NCBI GenBank assembly: GCA_028023455.1
Contig: JAQFVV010013318.1
Location: forward strand, 48,501-112,500
Reading direction: 5' to 3'
Source of the DNA: Epiperipatus broadwayi
Taxonomy: Eukaryota > Onychophora > Udeonychophora > Euonychophora > Peripatidae
DNA: 64,000 bases
The first letter of the stretch is position 1. Each line of letters begins with the position of its first letter. Below, piece after piece: positions 45,971 through 63,978 of this stretch. The position numbers were made by a program, and so were the translations under genes. The notes beneath the pieces are model-generated. The model saw nothing but the letters and a program-made list of their open reading frames with translations, made no database searches and had not been told where the DNA came from.

Positions 45971-48555
45971 TATACAACTTAATAACAGATACCAAATGCA
46001 GATAATTCACATTTATGCCCCAATAAGTTCTTATAGTGATGAAATAGTAGTATATTTTATATGGATGTATTAAAGGCTCTTGATCAGAGTAAACAACAAT
46101 TTAAAAATGTTATTGGAGACTTTAATGCCAGAATTGGTAAACAAATGAAAGATGAAAGTGTAGTGAGTAAATTTGTTTACGATAATAGAAATGAGAGTAG
46201 GCATAAGCTTGCGGAATTTGAAGAAAAATAAAAACTTTATTATAAATTCTTTTTTTGAGAAAAATGTTAAAAGGAATTAGACGTGGAAGCATCCAAATAA
46301 AGTAACAGCAGAATTGGATTATATTTTGATTAACAAAAAAATAAATATTACAATATTGTAATGTTCTTAATAAGTTTAACACAGGAAGTGATCATCAATT
46401 AGTAAGATGTTAGATACTTGTTAATGCAAAACTAAAGAGACAAAAATATTAAGAAAAACAATATTTACAGAAGACATTCATAATCTTCAGAAACATTATA
46501 ATGAATTTAAATTAAACCTTACAAATCGGTTTTAAATATTAATAGATTTTGATTATGATTCAGATTTGATTGAAATTAATGTGAAAATAACTGATACACT
46601 TTTAAAAATTGCAACAAACATAGCTGATAGAAAAAAAAAAAAACAACAATTGACCAGGATACCTCGAATTTGTAAAATGGTGCGGAAAAAAGTTGAAAAT
46701 GATATAAGGGAAGATAACTGTGAACTAGTAAGGAAAGCTGTAGAAAAGAATAAATGTCTCAATAGTGTAAAACAACATTTTGGTATTGGTAGGAAATTTA
46801 TATTTGCAATAAGAAAAAAAAAAACTGGAATCATTACTAAAAAAGAAGATGACATCATGAAATGGGTAGCGGACTTTTGTCAAGAATTATATAGTAACAA
46901 AGTACAAATACCTCCTATATCTATTACTTCTTCAGAATTGGCCAGAATGTTAAATGAAAAATTGAAACATGCAATTAAATTAATGAAGAAAGAAAAGGCT
47001 CCAGGTAATGATGGAATTATAATTGATATATAAAAATTAGAAGATGAAAAAATATAATTTTTTAGCATATATCGAATGTCTACATGAGAAATATGTATCA
47101 GATGATTGGAAGATTGCAGTATTAATATTAATATTTAAAAAGAAAACGTTGTAAAGAATATATTATAAATTACAGACGTATCAACATTCTATCATTTTTA
47201 TTCAATATTTTTACCAAGATAATTACAACTCGTCTGCAGAGAACATTGGATTTCCAATAATCAAGAGAACAAGCTGGATTTAAATATGGCTTTACTGAAG
47301 TAGATCATATCGAAGTTTTGATAAAAGTTACAGAAATAATAAATGAACATGAGTTGCCATTATGTTTTGGATTTGTAGATTATGAAAAGGCATTGTATTC
47401 TAGAAACACTTCTTCAGTGATTAAAGCATTGGATCATCAAGATGTAGATCCAAGATATTGTCATATTTTAAAGAATATTTATAAAAATCCAACAGTAACA
47501 ATTAGTTTACATAATGATACTGGGAAAGTCAACATTGAGAAGAGTGTAAGAAAAAGTGACACTATATTCTCAAAACTTTTTACAGCAGTGCTGCAATAAG
47601 TATTTTGTGGATTAAAATAGGAAACTAAAGGATTGAAAGTAAATGAAGATTATTCATTTATAATTTATCTTTTAAGCGCATGTGCGTTGGCTTAATCGCT
47701 AATATCACTATTACAGTTTAAAAACATTTGCTATATAAAATAAAATAATATCTCATTATTTAAGTCATTTAGATTTTGAAGGTGATGTAGTTGTTTTAGA
47801 AATTATGCTTTAGAGTTGCATGAAATGTTGCAGGAGTTATCAGATGAAAGGGGAAAGTAGGACTAAATATAAATGTTAAAAAAGACTAAAGTAATGTTCA
47901 ATGGATTTTTTCAAAATATGAAATAATCATTGATAATGATGACTTAGAAGAAGTTAACAGATACAAATACCTTAAACAGATTATTGATACAGATGAAAAC
48001 ATAATAGATAAAATTAATCACAGAATTAAACTTGCCTGGAGTGCTTGTGGTAGAAATTACTTGATATTAAAATAAATTTGCATATGTGTTTGAAAAGGAA
48101 GGTTTTTAATAAATGTGTTTTAGCAGTTGTTATTTATGGATCTGAGACTTGGAGACTTAGTATAAGAGCAATATAGAGACTTCAGACAACTCAAAGAAGT
48201 ATGGAGAGATGCTTGTTGGCAGTAAGAAGAAGAAATCAAATATGCAAATATGTGGGTAAGAGAACAAACATATGAAACTGACCTCATTGAAAAAATTAAA
48301 AGACTAAAGTGAGGTTGGGCTGGACATATTGCTAGAAGAGATGATAATATATAGACAATTAAAATTTTAAAGTGGACTACAAGAGATTGTAAAAGATTCA
48401 CTGAAAGACCACATGTGAGATGGATGGAAAAAATAAGAAAGTTTGCAGAGGTGATGTGCAGAAGAGAAGCTAAAGATCAGAAAAGGTGGATTGAATTTGG
48501 ATAGACATTCACAATACAATGAATTGATAATGAATGATGATGATGATGATATGTG
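45971..48555 (+). mobile_element. RTE-type retrotransposon R3, 5'-truncated, dead
   Basis: Starts inside the endonuclease (HIYAPISSYSDE) and runs through a deleted linker (46566-47033, KAPGNDGI near its end), RT (47318-47599: FVDYEKAL where the catalytic Asp is lost) and a C-terminal part to a TGATGATGATGATGAT tail. A foreign insertion of about 100 bp (47655-47754) splits the sequence before the FADD box. It lies in the same orientation as R2, about 1 kb downstream. Confidence 0.88.
47655..47754. mobile_element. 100-bp insertion inside RTE copy R3
   Basis: R1 and R2 are continuous here (GGAGATTATTTAA-like to CATTTAGATTTT), but R3 has an extra 100 bp flanked by ATTATT (47649-47654 and 47755-47760). 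The insert carries a small GC-rich palindromic core GCGCATGTGCG, then TTGGCTTAATCGC, and ends A/T-rich. Identity unknown; possibly a tiny tRNA-like or MITE insertion. Confidence 0.6.
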
Positions 48556-50436
48556 TAATACATCTAGCATATGTATTAATTGATGTAAAGAATTTTTTAA
48601 TTTAATTTTTTGTAAATAGTTGTAGTAAATAATTTGCTTTTGTTAAATTGTAAACTAAAATAAAATGTATTATGTTATCGTAATAAATATGTATTTTATT
48701 CTTTAATTACGTTTCTCTGTACGTTGTCATTTGTCGCATATATATAGCAGAAAAAAAAACAACAACATTTAAATTGTACATATTACTTTGAAATTATAAC
48801 ATTGATACAATTCATGCTATTCATTATGTATGGACTTAAATTCATATAAGATTACTTTATTGAATCTTTTCTTGTTAGATTGTGATGTGTGTGGTACAAC
48901 AAAATGTCCTTTTGTTTACTGCATCATTGCACTCTCTTTAGTTTTTCTATTATTATCACAGTAGTGATATTTTCATAATCAGATTGTCCATCATCCTTTC
49001 CTAAACAGTCTGTATTATCTGATGTCAATTTGTCTTTGAACAAAACACCCTCAGTGCCATGAATGCCTACATTGGAGTAATAAAAAAAATTAAAGACAGA
49101 GACAAAATGCTCACACCTTCAAATTTATTTTGGAACACGTGGAATAAGGTTTTGTTTTTATAAACAATTTTTCAAAGCATACCTCAAAATTATAAGGAAA
49201 CAACTTCTTTGGGATTAGAACCAGAGTGGCTTCTTTGAAGCAAAGGACAGTTAAGTTCAAAGTCATGTAAATTTAATTTGACAATTGTAACAATTTTTTT
49301 TTACTTGTTTAATAAATTATTTTAAAAAAAAAAAAAAAAAAAAAAACAACAAAATATTTAATTTAGATTTAAAAAAAAAAAAAAAAATTATTTGCTGGTT
49401 AAGTAAATTTGTTGATCAATATTATGTTTACAGATATATTTTAAAAAATATGTCCTTCATATAAAAAAGGAAGTATTGATATGATGTTAAAGAAAATAAA
49501 AATCTCGTTGCTATTATCGATGGTATTTTATTAAAATAATCTAAATTATTTCATTATTTAGATTACCATTGCAAAGTTAGTATTTTTACAACTGCATTAT
49601 TTAATATTTAAGTTCCTGAGACTATTTTTACTATTCACGATTATTGTTTGTAGAATTTAACAATGAATTGTCGATTAACCATTGGTCTATCCAAATCTTG
49701 TATATCAATATGTTAATTACTAAATGCTTAGCTTATGATGGCATTTATTTTGTTATTGTGCATTTAGTCCAAGAATAAGTATATTTTATTATATGTTTGT
49801 ATGATATATTTCAGTTCTTGTATTTATTTAGACCTGTGTTTACACCTATGGTCGTTTGGTCGTTCTTTGGAAAGCTACATTTGAGGATTTTGTCTTACTC
49901 ATAGTAGTGGCTTTTAAACGGTCAAAATGTATCGATCGTTTGCAGGTTGCACATTATATTTAGTACATTATTTTTCAACAAACACGGTTATATATTTATA
50001 TAATATAATACAGTAAACCATTAACACCCGGTGATAAATCTATTATTTGCAAAAATGCTAAGTAAAATCATTATCCTTATAATTAATTTGTCAATGCTTA
50101 TATCTGATCTTTGAATATTGAATGTATTACGGGTAACGAGTTTATGTACAATGGATTATCCAGATGGAAATATTAATAACATCACAATCAATTATACTAG
50201 AATGGGTAAAGAATATTTTTATATTAACTTTGTTTTTTTTTTCCTAATCAATTTAAATTTGTAATTTTAAACATGAAATTAGTGTAGGATATATGGAGAT
50301 AAATAAGAAATAAACAGCCCGATTTCTATCTATCAAAAACTTAAGTTTTAAAAATAGTATGTGTTCATTGTTTTAATAATACATTTGCTATCCCTTGTTG
50401 AAATAAATAGGAAAACAATATAGCAGCAAAAATATT
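48556..50436. other. Intron 3, no gene seen
   Basis: AT-rich, with poly(A) runs at about 49323-49346 and 49370-49387. No coding signature. Confidence 0.6.
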
Positions 50437-50487
50437 ATGTCATCGTCATTAAATCTAGTGCTCTCCCAACTGAGCTATTTCGGCTAC
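50437..50487 (-). mobile_element. 5' half of tRNA-Phe retroposed, with 17-bp target duplication
   Basis: On the minus strand the 51-bp insert reads GTA, then GCCGAAATAGCTCAGTTGGG and AGAGCACTAGATTT, then AATGACGATGACAT. The first 26 nt match the 5' end of animal tRNA-Phe (acceptor strand, D-arm and A-box) and stop in the anticodon stem. The 17-bp sequence ATAGCAGCAAAAATATT occurs at 50420-50436 and 50488-50504. No 3' half, B-box or anticodon triplet for Phe is present, so it is not a tRNA gene. The ATGACGATGA tail resembles the TGATGATG 3' ends of the local RTEs. Confidence 0.85.
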
Positions 50488-50504
50488 ATAGCAGCAAAAA
50501 TATT

Positions 50505-51005
50505 TTGTTCTTAATTATTACTAAAGTCATAAACACTTATTCCAATATAGTGATAAAATATTATTTGAAAAACGCGTTTTTATTAACAAGAACAAATAAT
50601 TAATTATGTGAATAAGTGTAACTTAATGCAAACTCAAACAAACTTCCCCTTCAGTTGTAAATACTAATTATTGTGTTTAAAAAGAACAAAAACAGAGTTG
50701 ATATAAGTATTTCTTCTGTCGATAAGTTTATCCTAGTAAAAATTAATAGTGTTTAAGATTTAATGCAATATAACAGTAAAATATAACATTGCTTATTATT
50801 CTTTGAAATATTCATATATTATATAAGGTAAGAGTTTGAATTTTTCCTAATAAATTTGTTTTCAAAAGAAATATAAATTAATATTTGATATTAATCTTTT
50901 TTGTGACAGTCAATTATAACAATAAATTTCTTGGGTTTATGAAATAGTAGCTATTGTGATTAATCTTGTGGTCCATGAACATAGTTCACATAGAAAGATA
51001 CATTT

Positions 51006-51006
<1 letters not shown>
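50505..51006. other. Intron 3, no gene seen
   Basis: AT-rich sequence up to the TAGA array. Confidence 0.6.
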
Positions 51007-53613
<2,607 letters not shown>

Positions 53614-53620
<7 letters not shown>

Positions 53621-53632
53621 AGAAAATCTGTT

Positions 53633-53680
<48 letters not shown>

Positions 53681-53698
53681 AACAGATTTTCTCCTTAT
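53614..53698. repeat. (TA)n palindrome with 17-bp arms
   Basis: AGAAAATCTGTTAAATT (53621-53637) and its exact complement AATTTAACAGATTTTCT (53676-53692) enclose about 19 TA units. Beyond one bulged base the symmetry continues (TAAGG / CCTTA). Confidence 0.92.
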
Positions 53699-56632
<2,934 letters not shown>

Positions 56633-57349
56633 GTAACCTCTGCCTTCTTCACTTGCTCAGTTTATATTAAGATAGAAAATATTCAAACTTTAATGTACAA
56701 GCTTAAATCTGTTCCACCTTGCAATTCTTCATCCATCCATATCATTGAAAATCTTTAATATCATTAATGTTTGAAGATTTTCTGTCTTAATATAAAGCAA
56801 TCATAAAGGTTGTATGGGAGATGATGATTGGAATCAACTGATGAGTGTTGGTTTAGCACAAAAATCTTTTATTGGTGATCATTTATCTTTTCACTTGTTT
56901 GTGGTCATATGTATTGTTATTGTGAGATAGAGTGAAAATCTGAAAGGAGCTTGAAAGTCTGACATCAAATACCTTAAATACATATAAATGTTGAAACTGG
57001 AAAAAATATCCCCTTGCTAACAGAGCTAAAATTATCAGAAATTCATCACATGCTATTCAATGGTTCTTTAAAGTAAATATTATTTTATTCCCTTTAGATA
57101 AATGTTATAGATATAACTTTACAAATAATTTTTAAAAGTAAGGGTTTTATTACAATGTTATATATTCACAGCTGTTGACTTTTAGTCAGTAGCAGCTTTG
57201 ATAAACTTGGTACTATTTTCTTTCAGATAGGATAACCGATCTGGTTGATTAATGCGAACTTAATTTACAAATAATCCACATATATATTAACATCTCAAGA
57301 TATTATATATGTATTTATAGTAATTTTTGTATATTTTATTTATGTATAG
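56633..57349. other. End of intron 3
   Basis: Ordinary intron ending in TTTATTTATGTATAG, the acceptor of exon 4. A near-match to part of a hammerhead core (CTGATGAG at about 56839) lacks the GAAA box. Confidence 0.6.
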
Positions 57350-57615
57350 CATGAATGAGTCTACCACAATCGTGATTGGAACAGCAAATTTGAGAAATGT
57401 GCAATCTTTTAAGCATGAAGTCGAAAAAAGTTTCATGCACGAACATTTTGTTTATGATTCTACCACAGATTATATAAATTATGATTTAGGATTAATCAAA
57501 TTAAAAAATAGTCTTCAGTTTTCCGATGATATTCAGCCAATTTGTTTGTATGGATTCCCACACTTTTTTGCAGATGTGCATTCATATTTCTCTGGTTGGG
57601 GATCATCACAGCGTT
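57350..57615 (+). CDS. Serine protease homologue, coding exon 4 (Asp segment to GWG)
   Basis: The first base completes Leu98; then 88 codons (residues 99-186) and one extra base. The segment contains STTIVIGTANL (the V..G...L strand of S1 proteases), HEVEKSFMHEHFV, NYDLGLIKL with Asp143 at the catalytic Asp102 position, FSDDIQPICL with Cys163 (likely partner of Cys43) and FSGWGSSQR, the conserved GWG before the next disulfide loop. Acceptor TATAG at 57345-57349, donor GTAAGTAA at 57616. Phase 2 in, phase 1 out. The remaining domain (Cys-rich loops and the GDSGGP Ser motif) should follow. I found no such exon in 57616-64000, so the fate of the catalytic Ser is unknown. Confidence 0.88.
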
Positions 57616-57756
57616 GTAAGTAAATTAAAATGTAAATAATTCTACATAATAGTCAATATAATATGTATTGTAATCACATATACCCACTAATTCATATAGA
57701 GTATACTATTCATTCCATAAAATAAACATCTTTCCAGGAAGCAGAAATGCTTGACA

Positions 57757-58092
57757 TAGTCTAGAGAAAATGAACTCCTTATACATAGATAGATTAATAA
57801 ATTATATGATGTAACAAACATATATGTTTGAATTGTATGACTAAAAATGTAATGTTTGTAAAAGAAAAAATAGTAAAAAGTACAATGGTAAAATTAATTT
57901 AATAATTTTTTATTTAATTATTTAGTCTAGAGAATATGAAGTTCTTATACTTAGATAGATTAATAAATTATATGATGTAACAAACATATATGTTAGAATT
58001 GTATGACTAAAAATATAATGTTTGTAAAAGAAAAAAAATAGTAAAAAGTACAATGGTAAAATGAATTTAATTATTTTTTTATTTAATTATTT
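57757..58092 (+). repeat. 166-bp tandem duplication
   Basis: Two adjacent, nearly identical copies (57757-57922 and 57923-58092), each starting TAGTCTAGAG or its variant and containing TATGATGTAACAAACATATA. Few differences, so recent. Confidence 0.93.
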
Positions 58093-58579
58093 AGATAGAG
58101 ATTGTTAGCTTTTCATAAATTTGAATAATAATAGCTCTTATTAGGAATAGTTTGAAGATATTGTAATAATATATTTTATAAATTGAAGAATTATTTTTAA
58201 TTTGAGTTACAGTGTATATAGCTGTTTTTTTTTTTTAAAAAAAAAACAAGAAGTACATTTAAGAAAGTATTAAGAAATACAGTTAAAAAAAGAAGGGTGG
58301 GATTGTGAAAAAGAAAATTATTTTGGCCCAAAAATAGGTTTATCTTATGAAATTAAACTTATGGATAAACAGGTGATACTAAAATTATATTTTACTATAA
58401 TAAAAATAAAAGAAAAAACAATATTTTGTTGTGTGTTTAAATGTGGTTATTTTAGACAGCCCCCAAGGAAATGCTATGTTGTAGGAGTTGTACTATAACG
58501 AATTCCTATTGGGGGAAAAACTATAACTGGAGTGATTTTATTCTTAAGAAAAATACAGTAATCAGATTGTATTACATAT

Positions 58580-59250
58580 TACGTAAGTGCTGGGTTTTGT
58601 GTTATATATGTTAGATCTAGTGTCTGAATATTCTAGCTCCTCACTGATGTGATCTTGAAGGTCAAAAACAATTGGTCTGGGAATAAAAATATTCTAATGT
58701 AACATTGAAAATATTTTCACTTACCGAGATATTTGTATGTTCCCTATATTAAATATTTGTAAATACAAGCTTATAACCACAATATCACACAATATATGAT
58801 GTGCTTTATTGATCATCATAATTTTATCTTTAAGGCTTTGACAATGCTAGAATTATCAGTATATGGTAGATATGAATTTGGTTCAATACCATATTGCTAT
58901 TTGACTTAAATAGTGGGATGTAAAGACATTATTATATCTGAAAATTTAAGATTTTCTACTCAATAGTTACATATTAAATAAGTGTTGGTGTTTTCAGTTG
59001 ATATTTTATATGTATTATCTGAATGGACTAGCTCCTCATTTTGGTGAGACAAATGCTAGAAACCAATTTGTCTGGGGATAGGAATATTCTAGATAGAGAT
59101 ATAAAATAATACTTCTATTTCCACACTTACAATAAGAGCTTGTTTGCACTATTGGTACACTTCCTATATAACATATTTGAAAATACAAGCTTATAAAAAT
59201 GCCACACAATATACAATTTGCTTTATTTATTATGATAATGATCTTATGAG
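58580..59250 (+). repeat. Diverged tandem duplication of about 400 bp
   Basis: 58580-58830 and 58980-59240 share ordered blocks: CTAGCTCCTCA, TTTGTCTGGGGATA / TTGGTCTGGGAATA, AATACAAGCTTATAA and CACACAATATA. Older than the two neighbouring duplications. Confidence 0.75.
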
Positions 59251-59831
59251 AAGACCCAAGATTAGCAAATGACAAAAAAACTTAAAAATAATTGTTGTAT
59301 TAATAGTCTCAAGTATGTACGTATTTTTGCTAATCATGTTTTTTGTAGCTAACCTTTGAAGCATTGAAGTTGAAACATGTTATCACAACTCTATTAATAC
59401 TTGCAAAAATTATATTGTACAATGATAAAAATATATTGGAAAAGTCAATGGAATATTTTGATCGCATTTGATTATGATGATATTGGAATTTAAATGATGA
59501 GTTTTAATGTTATTTAATTTTAATTATTTACTCATATTTGCTTACAAATATATAGCTTAATGTAGTCAAAACAGTTGTGGTGTAATGCTTCAATAAGTTT
59601 ATATGTTGATGCTATATTCACTTAATAAATATAGAATCATTTTTAAAAGATTAATAACATGTAAAATTCTTCCACCTATTGTTACCTGTATATCTAATGA
59701 TAATTGACAATAATTCAACAAATGTAACCTAAAAAAGATGTATTTGTATATTTACTCAATGCATTTGATTTTATTAATAGATTATACTTTTTCCATTGAA
59801 TGAAATAAATACATGGGCTATGAAAAATAAT

Positions 59832-60225
59832 TGTAGATCTCTTCTTGGAATTAAAATAAATATTATTACTACAGATAAAATACATCAGGTATATGAAATT
59901 TTAACTGTTCTTAAACAACAATAAGTTTTTGCTGAAGAAAGATATTGAATTTCTATAATAGTGTTTTTTTAGATGTATAATTGTTGTTATATTGTTTTTG
60001 TTTTTTGTGGGAAGGGGGATTGGATTATTGTACATCTCTTCATGGAATGAAAATAAATATTATTACTACAGATAAAATATCTCAGGTATTTGAAATTTTA
60101 ACTGTTCTTAAACAACAATAGGTTTTTGCTGAAGAAAGATACTGAATTTCTATAATAGTGTTTTTTTAGATGTATAGTTGTTGTTATTTTGTTTTCGTTT
60201 TTTGTGGGAAAAGGGATCGGATTAC
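59832..60225 (+). repeat. 197-bp tandem duplication
   Basis: Two adjacent copies (59832-60028, 60029-60225) sharing ATTATTACTACAGATAAAAT, CTGTTCTTAAACAACAATA and GTTTTTTGTGGGA at the same spacing. The second copy leads into the compound microsatellite. Confidence 0.93.
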
Positions 60226-60230
60226 AATTA

Positions 60231-60437
<207 letters not shown>

Positions 60438-60839
60438 TAATGTAATGAAAAAGTGCATAAACTTCCCTTATACAACTTTTAATATATGATAAGCATGATT
60501 GGGTAAGTGTAGTGCTTTTGAGGGCTTATTGTGACCTCAAATCTTAGTGAAATCAGCATAGAAAAATGATGGAATACCCATATAGGTAGACAGTTTTCAA
60601 ATTTATATAAATTATAGTTTAAAGCATCCATTTATGAAGAGTTGGAAGCATGATTGCTTACAGTTTATAGCATTGGTGTTGCTAACTATACAATGTTTAC
60701 CTACTTTTACATTTTGCATCAATTCTTTATATTATATTGCAGAGGGTGTAGATTTAAATATATTCCATTTTTATTTCTGGTAAATTGATGCACTAATCTA
60801 TAATTTACATAAATTTGAATACCATCTTTATATATATAT

Positions 60840-61140
60840 TGTAATGGTACTGCAGATTTTACAAGAAAGAGGTAACACAACTTACTACTGTTGGGCCGGA
60901 GGTTCTCAGGTAGAATGATAATGATGGTGTGATGAAATGCTTAGCCTAATACCACATATATCTTCGTTATGTAATCCCAATTTGTACTGGTAAATTTAAA
61001 TGCAAGTTGGACTAATTCATTCACAAGTCATCACGCCTTCAGTCTAAATTATGCCACATAATTTGAACTCAGACAAAAATTGCATTTTATTTTTTTCAGG
61101 GATGGTCTTACTTAATTCACTAACTATTGTGCCTCTATAT
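60840..61140 (-). mobile_element. Degraded tRNA-derived SINE, minus strand
   Basis: On the minus strand an A-box-like GGCACAATAGTTAGTG (about 61118-61133) is followed by a B-box-like GAGTTCAAATTA (61059-61070). The gap is longer than in a tRNA because of an A-rich insertion. A body of about 200 bp continues toward 60840, where ATTACAATATATATA may be the tail. It differs in sequence from the 11.7-kb SINE. Confidence 0.5.
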
Positions 61141-63978
61141 TAGTGAGTACCATTTGACATACACTCCCAAAATACTCCTATTATCAATATGTACATAAGG
61201 AGTTGTGTGTTTGTCATGTGGAGATGTTAATGATTAACATGTTTATTTATTGCTGTTGATTAATATATTTATTTAATGGTGTTGATTAATCTATTTATAT
61301 TTAGTGATGTAAATAATGATGGTGATGACCAAGTAATGATCAAATTTATTGCAATAACTCAATAAGATTTATTAACCAATAAACATAATGCAACAATTTT
61401 AATAAGTATAATGATGAGAGACAAGGATGACTTTCCATCACATTAAGATCTTAATACATTGAATATCCCAATCCCAAATCATATGATAGAAATTCATGCT
61501 CTGACAATCTTTATTTATAACAAAATTAATTCAGAATAATATATTTACAAAATAAAAACAAAATGATTCAAGTAATAACTTACTCTAGCCTACATAAAAC
61601 TTACCACAACCACATGTAATCTTATAAACAATACCAGAAATATATCTACTATCAATAGACTGCTTTGAATCATTAAGTAACAGCTTCAAATCAGAACCTT
61701 TCTTCCATATAACCTTCATTTCAATAATTAATATTCACTAAAATCATGACTATAGCTTGATATTTATTTTATTCAGCCTTATTTGATTCATTAGTATTAT
61801 TATCAACTCCTTATTGAATGAGAGAACCTCTTCTATATATTGTACCTTTTTTATTAGGTTTGAATAAATTTTAAAAATACAATTTCTAAAAAAAATTACA
61901 AAAAATGTAACAATTGTAAGTGCTATAATAATTTTGATAGAGTTCTAAACTTTGTTGAGATAAATTTAAAAGTTATAAAAGTATTTAAAAATTATTATAA
62001 AATGTTAAATAGTATATTATGAAGGTTAAATAATATAATTTTGTATAGTTGTGAGAACTAGACATAGATAACATGATTTAATTTTATGCAGTAAAAGTCA
62101 TATGAAAGAAGCTGAAGAAACCTAATTTTTAAATAATGTTTAAAATTTAAATAAGTTATTAAAATGTATTTTATAAAACTAGATTTACATTCATATTAAA
62201 ACTACTTATTAAAAGTTTTGATATTTTATGGTATAAGCATGTGTAATCAATTTTATTTACTGTTTAAATAATGTCAACATTTATTATCCCATATTTTTTT
62301 CATAATATTTTATTATTTTTACAATGTAATAATTAGCTAATTAAATATTTAGTTGGTTATATTTCAGACAGTGAATATAAAATTTGCAACATTTTTGTCA
62401 GGAATTATGGTCATATGACTAACAATAGATGTATTTTTTGTTTGCTTATAAGTTGTTAAGAAAGTTTTTAAAATTAGTTTCAGAAAATTTGAATAACATA
62501 AAAATAAATATGGGAAACTATTAAATTAATTAAGTATTTTCAAATATTTGAAGTTAATAAAGATAAACTAAAAATGGATACATTAGAATTAAGTGGTAGT
62601 TAAATTGATGAAAGAATTGTTTAAAATAGGTTATTTTAAAGTATTTAATTTATTTAAGTAAGATTATATTATTGTTTTACAAAGAAATATTATATTATTA
62701 TAATTTTATTTTATAATTTTATTATCATAATTTTATTTCTGAAATTTAATAAGCACAAAAATTGACAAGTATGTAAATTAGTTTGTAAGCCGATGGTCAA
62801 GCAACCAATCAGATGATAATTACAACATGTATATAAATGCGAGATCACACTTGTTCATTATTATTTCTATCTTTCTACTTATACTTTATTGTTCTTTATT
62901 ATTAATTGTTAAAGTAGTATCCAGTATATTATTGCAAATCAGTAATATAATGCTTAAATAGTCAATTATTTTTAATTTTTAAAAATTTATTATTTTTAAA
63001 AAAATTCTAAAGGATTATAAAATTATTAAGTTAGACTAAGAATGTTTTCCTAAACCCAATTAGTTTTCTAATGGTATTTCTATTCAAGATGTAAATCAAG
63101 TTCATTATAACTAATGTGAAAAAAGCACAAGATAATGTGTGTGGAAAGGGTAATTAATGGTAAAGATGTGAATAAATGAGGAAAGTATTTTTTTTTTCTG
63201 TACAATCAAAAACTATTATAATTGTTTGTATAAAGTACTTTGTAGTCTAAAGTAGATACTGTCTAGAAATAGATTTCTGAAATTTAACGTGTGTGTTAAA
63301 TCTCAAGAACGTTAAAAGATATTATTCGAATAAAATAAAAATACCAGGAAGAGAATGAAACTGAATTGTTTAAAAAAATTATAAAGATATTCAAGAGTAA
63401 GTTATAGTATAAAAAATATTATTCTTGTATTTTTAATATTGACTGTATATATATATATTTCTAAAAATTGCAGCAGTTTTAAACGATGTATTTACTTAAA
63501 AGTAATTATAAACTTTTGGATATGAAGAAATTAAAGGATAAATGTCATTATGAATATAAAATGCTTTAACAAGTTATTTTCAAAATACATGGATATTTTG
63601 ATATATAAAAAGGCTTGTTTTATTAATTATATGGTAAAAGTAGAGAATGGATAATAAAAATAAATATTATCTTGACTAATTAAATAACTTTAAATTCAAA
63701 TATGAATTCGTCTATTACTACATATTTGCAGTAAGAAATAATATTATTTTTAAAAAATTAAAAATGAATATTTCTGTTTGCGTGCAAACTTATTTTAATT
63801 GGCCAAAGATGATGCTCCTTTATGCCAATAGAATTCATGTGAATGAAAACAATGGAACTTACCAAAAGAAATAATTTTAAAAGTGATATCACATTAATAA
63901 AATGTTTCACTGTGAAAGCAACAGATAAAAGAATGTTTTAAAGACTTTCAAGAACAGGATGGACAATCATTTCCCAGA
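61141..63978. other. Intron 4, no exon found
   Basis: AT-rich sequence after the SINE. I looked for the next S1 exon (C..CAG / GDSGGP) and found none. A CCAAT-TATA arrangement at 62805-62838 is noted separately. Confidence 0.55.
62797..62870 (+). promoter_or_regulatory. Possible TATA promoter remnant
   Basis: CCAATC at 62805-62810, TATATAAAT at 62830-62838 and a pyrimidine-rich TTGTTCATT about 25-30 nt further on give core-promoter spacing. The patch is less AT-rich than its flanks. No gene follows, so it may be the promoter of a lost or solo LTR, or chance in AT-rich DNA. Confidence 0.2.

Noticed and set aside
50461-50487. Functional tRNA-Phe gene
   Set aside because: Only the 5' half is present; there is no anticodon loop, T-arm, B-box or 3' acceptor strand.
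56828-56870. Hammerhead ribozyme-like CTGATGAG with a short stem
   Set aside because: The following conserved GAAA is AAAA and no convincing stem III is visible. CTGATGAG at about 26283 also lacks GAAA.
58441-58480. Possible next protease exon (TTTTAGACAGCCCCCAAGG)
   Set aside because: Acceptor-like, but the sequence after it has early stops and none of the S1 motifs expected after GWG.
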